Made by a program: the position numbers and the translations under genes
Part shown: one piece after another, positions 34,067-42,658 of the stretch
How positions within the stretch are numbered: the first letter of the stretch is position 1
Layout: every line of letters starts with the position of its first letter
The notes under the pieces: generated by a model
Databases searched by the model: none
What the model saw: the letters and a program-made list of their open reading frames with translations, nothing else
Told to the model about the DNA's origin: nothing
Assembly: GCF_003012705.1 (NCBI RefSeq)
Contig: NZ_PXYL01000001.1
Span: forward strand, 1 to 64,000
Direction: 5' to 3'
Source of the DNA: Pseudaminobacter soli (ex Li et al. 2025)
Lineage (GTDB): Bacteria > Pseudomonadota > Alphaproteobacteria > Rhizobiales > Rhizobiaceae
DNA length: 64,000 nucleotides

Positions 34067-35149
34067 TCAGTTGCCGGCCATCAGCGCCGTCCACTTCTCG
34101 GAAGCGGCGTCGAAGTTCTGGACCCAGAACTTGATGTTCTGCTGGTAGCCCTGCTTCACCCGCTCGGGCGTGTTGGTGAGGAAGGCCGCCACCGACGGAT
34201 CGACCTTGGGCTGCGCCTCATTGTTGATCGGCGAGTAGGAGGTCTTTTCGGTCAGGACTTCCTGCGCATTCTTGCCTAGATAGGCGTTGATCAGCGCGTA
34301 AGCCGCGTCCGTGTCCTTCACGCCGACCGGGATGGTCAGCTGGTCCATGACCACGAGCCAATCCTGCCAGACGGGCGTGTACTGCGCGCCGTTCTTGACG
34401 GCGGTCATGGCGCGGCCGGTCCACATCAGGATCATGTCGGCTTCGCCGGATTCGGCGAGCTGCTGGGATTCCGCACCGGTCTTCCAGTAGATGGTGTCCG
34501 GTCCAAGCGCCTTGATCTTGGCGATGCCCTTGTCGATGTCTGCCGGCGTCATGTTCTCCACCGAACCGCCGTCGGCCAGGACGCCCTGCTCGATCAGGCC
34601 GCCGATCGGATCGCCGCTGCCGTCGATGGCGCGGATACCGGGGAACTTCTCGGTGTCGAAGAAGTCCTTCCAGCCCTTCGGCGGGTTATCCTTGTAGGTG
34701 TCGTTCTTGTACATCAGCACGACGCCGTAGTTCATGGCCGGCACGCTGCACTCGCCGACCTGGCCGGCCGGAATGTGCGAGACGTCGATCTTGGAGAGGT
34801 CGAGCTTCTGGAACAGGGTGCCGCAGTGCACGTAAGGCGGCAGGTCGGCGGTGTCGACGACGTCCCAGGTGACGTTCTTGGATTCCACCTGCGCCTGCAG
34901 CTTGGCGATTTCGGTCGGGCCGTCGTTCAGCAGCGTGACGCCCGTCTTGTCGACGAAATCCTTCAGCGCCGCGTTCTGGCCGTCCTGGTAGATGCCGCCA
35001 TAGGAAACGAAGGTGAGCGTCTTGCCCTTGAGCGAGCCGTCAACGATGGTGCCGGCGGGCGGCGCTTCCTGCGCGCTGGCCGCAAAGGTGCTGACAAGAG
35101 CGATCGCCGTTGCGCCGGCAATGCCGGCCAAAGCTGATTTGTATCCCAT
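34067..35149 (-). CDS. polyamine-type ABC substrate-binding protein (PotD/PotF family)
   Basis: A 360-residue periplasmic protein. The signal peptide MGYKSALAGIAGATAIALVSTFAASA precedes LKGKTLTFVSYGGIYQDGQNAAL, a class II binding fold of the spermidine/putrescine (SBP_bac_8) type. The ATG touches the TAA of the XRE-cupin gene with GGAGGA 8 bases before. The exact amine ligand cannot be told without the pocket residues. Confidence 0.9.
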   Translation of the reverse strand: MGYKSALAGIAGATAIALVSTFAASAQEAPPAGTIVDGSLKGKTLTFVSYGGIYQDGQNAALKDFVDKTGVTLLNDGPTEIAKLQAQVESKNVTWDVVDTADLPPYVHCGTLFQKLDLSKIDVSHIPAGQVGECSVPAMNYGVVLMYKNDTYKDNPPKGWKDFFDTEKFPGIRAIDGSGDPIGGLIEQGVLADGGSVENMTPADIDKGIAKIKALGPDTIYWKTGAESQQLAESGEADMILMWTGRAMTAVKNGAQYTPVWQDWLVVMDQLTIPVGVKDTDAAYALINAYLGKNAQEVLTEKTSYSPINNEAQPKVDPSVAAFLTNTPERVKQGYQQNIKFWVQNFDAASEKWTALMAGN

Positions 35150-35845
35150 TTATTCTTCCTCCAATGACCCGCTGTCTGCTTGAACTGGCCGGGATGCGAG
35201 TGGTGTCCGGGCCACGTATTGGTCGAGATCGACGGCGCCGCTGGTGGGGGGCGCGATGATCCACAGCACCTCGGCCGGCGTGTTGCCGACATTGATGGTC
35301 TTGTGCGGTGTCGAGGTGGCGTATTCGATGCTGTCGCCTTCGCTCAGCAGGAAACTCTCGGAGCCAAGCGTCAGTTGCAGGCGGCCGCGCAGCACGATGA
35401 ATATTTCGTGCGAGTCGCCGTGCGTGTAGGGCAGGTCGCCGGTCGAGCCGCCGACGGCGAACTCGCCGGAATAGATTTCCACCGACTGGATCGGGCGACG
35501 CGAGATCAGCGTCTTGCGATAGCCTTCGCTCACCGGCAGCGCCGGCCGCTCCGCGCGCGTCAGCACGCTGTGCGGCGAAACCTCGGTCTCGTCGAAGAGA
35601 TTGGCCACGCTGATGCCGAGCGCATTGGCAATCAGCATCAATGTCGAGGTATTGGCGCCCGAAAGGCCGCGCTCGAGCTGGCTGAGGAAGCTCGCGGTCG
35701 TGCCGACCATGTCGCCGAGCTGGCGCAGCGTCAGCCGCCTTGCCGTGCGGTAGGCCTTGACGCGAGCGCCAAGAATTGTCGAGCGGCGCGCCTCCATCCC
35801 GGCGGTTGCGCCATCGCTCACGGGGTGATCTTCCGCAAGTTTCAT
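35150..35845 (-). CDS. XRE-family regulator with cupin domain (PuuR-like)
   Basis: A 231-residue regulator: N-terminal HTH_3 (AYRTARRLTLRQLGDMVGTTASFLSQLERGLSGANTSTLMLIANALG) and a C-terminal cupin sensor (HEIFIVLRGRLQLTLGSESFLLSEGDSIEYATSTPHKTIN). This is the architecture of PuuR and similar repressors of amine or amino-acid catabolism. The ATG at 35845 has GGGAGG upstream; a GTG at 35866 is less likely. It heads the operon and is directly followed by the binding-protein gene, so autoregulation is likely. Confidence 0.9.
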   Translation of the reverse strand: MKLAEDHPVSDGATAGMEARRSTILGARVKAYRTARRLTLRQLGDMVGTTASFLSQLERGLSGANTSTLMLIANALGISVANLFDETEVSPHSVLTRAERPALPVSEGYRKTLISRRPIQSVEIYSGEFAVGGSTGDLPYTHGDSHEIFIVLRGRLQLTLGSESFLLSEGDSIEYATSTPHKTINVGNTPAEVLWIIAPPTSGAVDLDQYVARTPLASRPVQADSGSLEEE

Positions 35846-36025
35846 CCGTCCTCCCAACGGGTTCACTTGACAGCCTATTAAGTCACTTTACGAGCCGTCA
35901 AGTTGATTCTTTCCGAGCTTGGCAAGAATCGGCAGTCGGTAAAAGGGGAGGAGGCGGCCTAAGAGGGCTGCGCGGCAATGTTTTCCACCGCCGCGCAGGG
36001 AGTATCTCTGTGTAGAAACAGCCAG

Positions 36026-36505
<480 letters not shown>

Positions 36506-36583
36506 TTACTCCGTTCAATGACCAGAATCAGGACGCACGAGACGAAGCATAATCCGCCCACCACGGGCGTCTTGAGGCTCCGT

Positions 36584-36727
36584 TCGTTCTCTTTCATCCG
36601 GACTATGACCGTCGGCTCCGGAATTCAACCGGATCTGCTGACCTTTCCGGGAAATCCGGAAAGCGCTCGCGGGCTCAAGCTTTCGCTCTTACCGCCGGTG
36701 GGGAGTTTCACCCCGCCCTGAGAACTT
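36584..36727 (-). promoter_or_regulatory. FMN riboswitch (RFN element) controlling ribH
   Basis: Read on the minus strand the element has all conserved RFN blocks in order: GTTCTCAGGGCGGGGTGAAA, CTCCCCACCGGCGGTAAGAG, AGCCCGCGAGCG, a variable GGATTTCC hairpin, GATCCGGTTGAATTCCGG, AGCCGACGGTCATAGTCCGG and ATGAAAGAGAAC closing the P1 stem. It begins about 230 bases before the ribH start. Between it and ribH lies GCCCGTGGTGGGC, a possible part of the expression platform. Confidence 0.95.
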
Positions 36728-36801
36728 AACGCGGCGTTTATGGGATATTGCCGGGCGGCTCGTCAATCCCGCTTGCACGGGCCGGGGCGGGTCTGTGGAG
36801 G

Positions 36802-36968
36802 GCACTTTCGTTTTGGAGGGCGTGGCTCAAAAGCACTTTCGTTTCTATGTTCCGATTTGCAAAACGAAAATGCTTCATGTTCTTGTCTCAATGGCGGGCC
36901 ATCCAAGGGAATGGATCAAATGAGCATCGGTCCGTGTGTTTTCGTTTGACATTCGTTATTGTTTCGAA
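36802..36968 (+). promoter_or_regulatory. array of TTTCGTTT boxes upstream of glpD
   Basis: GCACTTTCGTTT occurs at 36802-36813 and 36833-36844, its inverted form AAAACGAAAATGC at 36861-36873, and GTTTTCGTTT at 36938-36947, with further TTCG-centred copies to 36968. The repeated TTTCGTTT half-site matches what is expected for DeoR-family GlpR repressors. It precedes the glpD start by 60-230 bases. The regulator gene is not in this window. Confidence 0.6.
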
Positions 36969-37030
36969 TTATTTCTTTATTCGATAGGTGCAGGCTGGGG
37001 CTCGGCCTGCCGATTTTTCATGCGCGGGCA

Positions 37031-38554
37031 ATGAGCGAATCTCCGATCCACGATATTTTCATCATCGGCGGCGGCATAAATGGCTGCGGCATCGCCCGCG
37101 ACGCCGTTGGCCGCGGCTATTCAGTCTGCCTGGCGGAGATGAGCGATCTTGCCAGCGGCACCTCTTCGGGCTCGACCAAGCTGATCCATGGCGGCCTGCG
37201 CTATCTCGAACATTACGAGTTCCGGCTGGTGCGGGAAGCGCTGATGGAGCGCGAGGTGCTGTGGAAGATGGCGCCGCACATCATCTGGCCGATGCGCTTC
37301 GTGCTGCCTTATGCGAAGGGCCTGCGCCCCGCCTGGCTGATCCGGCTCGGCCTTTTCCTTTATGACTATATCGGTGGCCGAAAGCTCCTGCCGCCGACCA
37401 AGACGCTGGACATGCGTACCGATCCGGCCGGCAAGCCGCTGAAGCCGCTGTTCGCGACCGCGTTCGAATATTCGGACGGCTGGGTCAACGATGCGCGCCT
37501 CGTCGTGCTCAATGCGCGCGACGCGGCCGATCGCGGCGCCGATATCCGCACCCGGACCAAGGTGACCGGCTTGCGCCGCGAGGGCGATCACTGGGCGATC
37601 CTGCTTGAGGATCAACGCAGCGGGGCGGCGGAAGAGGTGAGGGCGCGCCTCGTCGTCAATGCCTCCGGCCCCTGGGTCGACAGCGTGCTCGCCGGCCCGC
37701 TCGGCAAGCAGGGCGTCCACAATGTGCGGCTGGTACAGGGCAGCCATATCGTGGTGCGCAAGAAGTTCGACGATCCGCGCGCTTATTTCTTCCAGAACAG
37801 GGATGGGCGCATCATGTTCGCCATCCCCTATGAGGAAGACTTCACGCTGATCGGCACCACGGATCGCGACTACAAGGGCGATCCGCACGACGTGAAGATC
37901 AGCGAGACCGAGACCGGCTATCTGTGCGCGGCGGCGAGCGAATATTTCGCGCAACCCGTGCGGCGCGAGGACATCGTGTGGACCTATTCGGCGGTGCGGC
38001 CGCTCTATGACGACGGCGCCTCCAAGGCGCAGGAAGCCACGCGCGACTATGTGCTGAAGGCTGACGAGGCGGGCGGCGCGCCGCTCATCAATGTCTTCGG
38101 CGGCAAAATCACCACCTATCGTCGCGTGGCCGAATCCATGCTGGAGAAGATCGAGGCCCATCTGGGCAAGCGCGGCAAGCCGTGGACGGCTTCGGCCGCT
38201 TTGCCCGGCGGCGATTTTTTCAAGGTCGGCTTCGATGCCCAGGTCGAGAACCTCAGGCTAGCGTACTCGTTCCTCGACGCCAGCCACGCTCGCCGGTTGA
38301 CGCGGCTCTATGGCACGCGGGGCCATGCGCTGCTCGGCAAGGCGCAATCCGTCGCCGATCTCGGCCGCAATTTCGGCGCCGACCTCTACGAGGCGGAGGT
38401 TCGCTACCTGATGGAGCACGAATGGGCCGAAACGGCCGAAGACGTGCTATGGCGGCGCACCAAGCGCGGCCTACATATGAGCGAAGGACAGCGTCAGGCG
38501 CTCGACGAATTCATGCGCGGCGTGAGTGCGCAGAAGAGTGCTGCCGCTGAATAG
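37031..38554 (+). CDS. glpD: glycerol-3-phosphate dehydrogenase, respiratory (GlpD)
   Basis: A 507-residue FAD enzyme that oxidises sn-glycerol-3-phosphate to dihydroxyacetone phosphate and feeds quinones at the inner membrane. It has the dinucleotide fold IFIIGGGINGCGIARDAVGRGY (10-31), SDLASGTSSGSTKLIHGGLRYLE (FAD and substrate loop), FAIPYEEDFTLIGTTD and NVFGGKITTYR, all GlpD/GlpO signatures. The ATG at 37031 matches the usual N-terminus; the codon at 36959 would add a poor extension. It is monocistronic, unlike the glpRSTPQUVDK clusters of other rhizobia, and sits behind the TTTCGTTT box array. Confidence 0.94.
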   Translation: MSESPIHDIFIIGGGINGCGIARDAVGRGYSVCLAEMSDLASGTSSGSTKLIHGGLRYLEHYEFRLVREALMEREVLWKMAPHIIWPMRFVLPYAKGLRPAWLIRLGLFLYDYIGGRKLLPPTKTLDMRTDPAGKPLKPLFATAFEYSDGWVNDARLVVLNARDAADRGADIRTRTKVTGLRREGDHWAILLEDQRSGAAEEVRARLVVNASGPWVDSVLAGPLGKQGVHNVRLVQGSHIVVRKKFDDPRAYFFQNRDGRIMFAIPYEEDFTLIGTTDRDYKGDPHDVKISETETGYLCAAASEYFAQPVRREDIVWTYSAVRPLYDDGASKAQEATRDYVLKADEAGGAPLINVFGGKITTYRRVAESMLEKIEAHLGKRGKPWTASAALPGGDFFKVGFDAQVENLRLAYSFLDASHARRLTRLYGTRGHALLGKAQSVADLGRNFGADLYEAEVRYLMEHEWAETAEDVLWRRTKRGLHMSEGQRQALDEFMRGVSAQKSAAAE

Positions 38555-38823
38555 CAGGCACAAAAGCCGCTGAATCGACGCCTGAACCAAGGCCGCTGAA
38601 CCAAATATGGCAAAGTTTCATGCCAGAGGGTGACGCGGCGGCGGTTTTTCGCTATGAAGGAGTAACCGCGGGTACGGTTGGGGTGCGAAAGGCGGAGATT
38701 GCTCCGGATTTGGCTGCCGGCCGAATGCCTGCGCGGGCGTTGGCGCCTTTCGAGAATTGAAGTGGCCGACGTCCTGCAAGCGCCTTTTTTCTAGGTCTCT
38801 GACCCTAGCTTAGGAAGATTCCG

Positions 38824-40662
38824 ATGCCAGCTTATCGCTCCCGCACCACCACCCACGGCCGCAACATGGCCGGCGCCCGCGGCCTTTGGCGCGCCACCGG
38901 CATGAAGGACAGCGATTTCGGCAAGCCGATTATCGCGGTGGTCAACTCCTTCACCCAGTTCGTGCCGGGGCACGTGCACCTCAAGGATCTCGGCCAGCTC
39001 GTGGCGCGCGAGATCGAGAAGGCAGGCGGCGTCGCCAAGGAGTTCAACACCATCGCCGTGGACGACGGCATCGCGATGGGCCATGACGGCATGCTCTATT
39101 CGCTGCCGTCGCGCGAACTGATCGCGGACTCGGTCGAATACATGGTCAACGCGCACTGCGCGGATGCCATGGTCTGCATCTCCAACTGCGACAAGATCAC
39201 CCCCGGCATGCTGATGGCGTCGCTGCGCCTCAACATCCCGACCGTCTTCGTTTCGGGCGGCCCGATGGAAGCCGGCAAGGTGGTGCTGGCCGGCAAGGAG
39301 CATGCGCTCGACCTGGTCGACGCCATGGTGGCGGCCGCCGACGACAAGGTTTCGGACGAGGACGTGAAGGTCATCGAGCGTTCGGCCTGCCCTACCTGCG
39401 GCTCGTGCTCGGGCATGTTCACCGCCAATTCCATGAACTGCCTGACCGAGGCGCTCGGCCTGTCGCTGCCCGGCAACGGCTCGACGCTGGCAACGCATGC
39501 CGACCGCAAGCGCCTGTTCGTGGAGGCCGGCCACCTGATCGTCGACCTCGCTCAGCGCTATTACGAGCAGGACGACGAAAGCGTGCTGCCGCGCAACATC
39601 GCTTCCAAGCAGGCGTTCGAGAACGCGATGACGCTGGATATTGCCATGGGCGGCTCCACCAACACGGTGCTGCACATCCTGGCCGCCGCCCATGAGGGCG
39701 AGATCGACTTCAACATGGACGACATCGACGCTCTGTCGCGCCGGGTTCCGGTGCTGTGCAAGGTCGCGCCCGCCAAGGCTGACGTTCACATGGAAGACGT
39801 TCACCGCGCCGGTGGCATCATGGCCATCCTCGGCCAGCTGGACAAGGCGGGCCTCCTCAATCGGGATACGCACACGGTCCACACCTCGACCCTCGGCGAG
39901 GCGCTGGAGCATTGGGATATCTCGCGCTCCACGAGCCAGAGCGTTCGCGATTTCTTCCTCGCGGCTCCGGGTGGCGTGCCGACGCAGGTCGCCTTCAGCC
40001 AGGACCGTCGCTGGGACGAGCTCGACCTCGACCGCACCAACGGCGTCATCCGCTCGGCCGAGCATCCGTTCTCCAAGGACGGCGGCCTTGCCGTGCTCAA
40101 GGGCAACATCGCGCTCGACGGCTGCGTGGTGAAAACCGCGGGCGTCGACGAGTCGATCCTCAAGTTCTCGGGCCCGGCCAAGGTGTTCGAGAGCCAGGAC
40201 GCGGCGGTGAAGGGCATCCTCGGCAACGAGGTTAAGGCCGGCGACGTGGTGGTGATCCGCTATGAGGGACCGCGCGGCGGTCCGGGAATGCAGGAAATGC
40301 TCTACCCGACCAGCTATCTGAAGTCGAAGGGCCTCGGCAAAGCCTGCGCGCTGCTCACCGACGGCCGCTTCTCGGGCGGCACTTCGGGCCTGTCGATCGG
40401 CCACGTTTCGCCGGAAGCCGCCACCGGCGGCGCGATCGGGCTGGTGCGCGATGGCGACATCATCGACATCGACATCCCGAACCGCACCATCGGCCTGCGC
40501 CTTGACGAGGCAACGCTTGCCACCCGCCGCGCCGAGCAGGACGCAAAGGGCTGGAAGCCGGTCGAGCAGCGCAAGCGCAAGGTGACGACCGCGCTGAAGG
40601 CCTATGCGGCTTTCGCGACCTCGGCCGACCGTGGCGCTGTGCGCGACCTCGGCGAGAATTAA
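38824..40662 (+). CDS. ilvD: dihydroxy-acid dehydratase (IlvD)
   Basis: A 612-residue iron-sulfur dehydratase for the third step of valine and isoleucine synthesis. Diagnostic motifs are [15 protein letters not shown] (122-136 region), [17 protein letters not shown] (cluster Cys and the FTANSM motif), and [20 protein letters not shown] near the C-terminus. The start ATG follows AGGAAG. The 269-base leader contains no gene; it ends with GCGCCTTTTTT about 35 bases before the start, which might be part of an attenuator, though no leader peptide was found. Confidence 0.95.
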   Translation: MPAYRSRTTTHGRNMAGARGLWRATGMKDSDFGKPIIAVVNSFTQFVPGHVHLKDLGQLVAREIEKAGGVAKEFNTIAVDDGIAMGHDGMLYSLPSRELIADSVEYMVNAHCADAMVCISNCDKITPGMLMASLRLNIPTVFVSGGPMEAGKVVLAGKEHALDLVDAMVAAADDKVSDEDVKVIERSACPTCGSCSGMFTANSMNCLTEALGLSLPGNGSTLATHADRKRLFVEAGHLIVDLAQRYYEQDDESVLPRNIASKQAFENAMTLDIAMGGSTNTVLHILAAAHEGEIDFNMDDIDALSRRVPVLCKVAPAKADVHMEDVHRAGGIMAILGQLDKAGLLNRDTHTVHTSTLGEALEHWDISRSTSQSVRDFFLAAPGGVPTQVAFSQDRRWDELDLDRTNGVIRSAEHPFSKDGGLAVLKGNIALDGCVVKTAGVDESILKFSGPAKVFESQDAAVKGILGNEVKAGDVVVIRYEGPRGGPGMQEMLYPTSYLKSKGLGKACALLTDGRFSGGTSGLSIGHVSPEAATGGAIGLVRDGDIIDIDIPNRTIGLRLDEATLATRRAEQDAKGWKPVEQRKRKVTTALKAYAAFATSADRGAVRDLGEN

Positions 40663-40812
40663 TCCCGAATGAGGCGGTGGCCTGACCTATGGAAAGGCCG
40701 CCGTCTGACCTAAGACGCGGCCACTGGCCGGGTTTATTTTGACAATGGCAGGCAACGCGTCCGCACCAGAACCGCACGCGTTTTTTTGCTGCCCTGAACA
40801 GGACCTAGCATC

Positions 40813-42027
40813 GTGACCGACGCATCGACGACAGCCGGCCGGATACAGGCGGACAACACTGTTTTTGCGATCATTCTGGCGGTGAGTTTCTGTCACCTTC
40901 TCAACGACATGATGCAGTCGCTTCTGGCGGCGATCTATCCGATGCTGAAGACGGGCTATGGCCTCGACTTCTGGCAGATTGGCCTGCTCACCATGGCCTT
41001 CCAGGTTACGGCCTCGCTGTTCCAGCCGGTCATCGGCATGTACACCGACAAGCGGCCGATGCCTTATTCGCTGCCGCTGGGCATGGGCTCGACCATGTGC
41101 GGCCTGCTGATCCTCTCGCATGCCGGCAACTACCCGCTGCTCTTGCTGGGCGCCTCGATGATCGGCATCGGATCGGCCGTGTTCCACCCCGAATCCTCGC
41201 GCGTGGCGCGCCTGGCCTCCGGCGGTCGCTTCGGTCTTGCCCAGTCGCTGTTCCAGGTGGGCGGCAATTTCGGTTCCGCGCTGGGGCCGCTGCTGGCCGC
41301 CTTCATCGTCGTGCCCAAGGGGCAGACGAGCGTGGCCTGGTTCTCGGCCGCAGCTCTGCTCGGCATGATCGTGCTGTTTCAGGTCAGCGGCTGGTACAGG
41401 CGCCATGGCGCGACTTCGGCCAAGCGGCTGGCAAAGTCCGGTAGCGTTGCCCTGCCGCGCCGCAAGGTGGCGATCGCGCTGGTGGTGCTGGCGACGCTGG
41501 TGTTCACCAAGAACATCTACATGGCGAGCCTGTCGAGCTACTACACCTTCTACGTCATCCATAAGTTCGGCGTATCGGTGCAGGAAGCGCAGGTGCTGCT
41601 GTTCATCTTCCTCGGCGCGGTTGCGGTCGGCACGGTGGCGGGCGGACCGATCGGCGACCGCTTCGGCCGCAAGTTCGTGATCTGGTTCTCGATCCTCGGC
41701 GTTCTGCCCTTCACGCTGGCGCTGCCCTATGCGGACCTGTTCTGGACGCGCATCCTGACCGTTCTGATCGGCCTGATCCTGGCGTCGGCCTTCTCGGCCA
41801 TCGTGGTGTTCGCGCAGGAACTGGTGCCGGGCCGCGTGGGCATGATCGCGGGCATCTTCTTCGGCTTCGCCTTCGGCATGGGCGGCATTGCGGCTGCGGT
41901 GCTGGGCATTGTCGCCGACAGCAAGGGCATCGACTTCGTCTACCAGATCTGTTCCTACCTGCCGCTGCTCGGTCTCCTGACCGTCTTCCTGCCGTCGTCG
42001 CGGGAAATGCGCGCCCAACTGGCCTGA
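40813..42027 (+). CDS. MFS transporter, fosmidomycin-resistance (Fsr) type
   Basis: A 404-residue 12-helix MFS protein. The signature start SFCHLLNDMMQSLLAAIYPMLK and the segment FQVGGNFGSALGPLLAAFIV, with IGSAVFHPESSRVARLASGGR, are hallmarks of the Fsr/YfnC family of drug exporters. It starts with GTG at 40813. It probably exports toxic small molecules; the fosmidomycin specificity is by family only. It stands alone between ilvD and phnA. Confidence 0.88.
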   Translation: MTDASTTAGRIQADNTVFAIILAVSFCHLLNDMMQSLLAAIYPMLKTGYGLDFWQIGLLTMAFQVTASLFQPVIGMYTDKRPMPYSLPLGMGSTMCGLLILSHAGNYPLLLLGASMIGIGSAVFHPESSRVARLASGGRFGLAQSLFQVGGNFGSALGPLLAAFIVVPKGQTSVAWFSAAALLGMIVLFQVSGWYRRHGATSAKRLAKSGSVALPRRKVAIALVVLATLVFTKNIYMASLSSYYTFYVIHKFGVSVQEAQVLLFIFLGAVAVGTVAGGPIGDRFGRKFVIWFSILGVLPFTLALPYADLFWTRILTVLIGLILASAFSAIVVFAQELVPGRVGMIAGIFFGFAFGMGGIAAAVLGIVADSKGIDFVYQICSYLPLLGLLTVFLPSSREMRAQLA

Positions 42028-42183
42028 ACGACAAAGCGCGAGGGCAGTCGGCTGCCCTTGCGCCTCTCAATACGGCCCGATAGTCGGGCGAGCGATCTTC
42101 GCGCATTGCGCGTCGAAGCCGCCAAGGCGGTGACGGCAAAGCGGTTGGTCCCTACGACTTGATGCCGAGGGACTTGGGGCCGA

Positions 42184-42408
42184 TCAAGCCTTCTTCAAAA
42201 ACTCCGTGCGCAGCACCAGGCCCTTCACCTGCTTGGTGTTGCACTCGACTTCGGCCGGATTGTCGGTCAGGCGAATGTTCTTCACCATCGTGCCGCGCTT
42301 GATGGTTTCCGAGGTGCCCTTGACCTTCAGGTCCTTGATCAGGGTTACCGAGTCCCCGTCCGCGAGCTGGGTTCCGTTGCTATCTTTCACGATGATGTCG
42401 TCGGGCAA
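42184..42408 (-). CDS. short PhnA-domain protein (YjdM-like C-terminal domain)
   Basis: A 74-residue protein consisting only of the PhnA C-terminal SH3-like domain: VVKD-type start IIVKDSNGTQLADGDSVTLIKDLKVKG, KRGTMVKNIRL, VKGLVLRTEFLKKA. The zinc-ribbon half of full-length YjdM is absent: the frame upstream reaches a TAA without any ATG or Cys pair, so the start is a TTG at 42408. The family name (alkylphosphonate utilisation) does not prove a phosphonate role. Confidence 0.82.
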   Translation of the reverse strand: MPDDIIVKDSNGTQLADGDSVTLIKDLKVKGTSETIKRGTMVKNIRLTDNPAEVECNTKQVKGLVLRTEFLKKA

Positions 42409-42585
42409 TTCGCTGTCTTCTTTCGTGTTGGGGGAAGAGTGGATGATCGGTTGGGGCCTGGGTTAGGCAATTCTAGGCGGATGTACAATGGCCGAGGCTA
42501 CATGGCTGCTGCCCGGGGCAGGGCATGACGCCAACGGCGCCATCCTGGTTCCACGACAAGCATAGCTGACGGACGACCCGCGAAC

Positions 42586-42618
42586 AAAAACGGCGCCCCG
42601 AAGGGCGCCGTTTCGTTT
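42586..42618 (-). terminator. bidirectional rho-independent terminator of secDF
   Basis: CGGCGCCC (42591-42598) pairs with GGGCGCCG (42603-42610) around CGAA, extended by A/T pairs. T-runs on both sides: complement of 42586-42590 on the minus strand and 42616-42620 on the plus strand. It lies 40 bases after the secDF stop. Confidence 0.9.
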
Positions 42619-42658
42619 TTCGGATCCGCTCCGACGGATCGGAGCGGATGGATCAGTG

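Noticed and set aside
38555-38823. Amino-acid attenuator with leader peptide upstream of ilvD
   Set aside because: Only ATG-AAG-GAG-TAA and no run of Leu/Ile/Val codons was found; the GCGCCTTTTTT sequence lacks a convincing stem.
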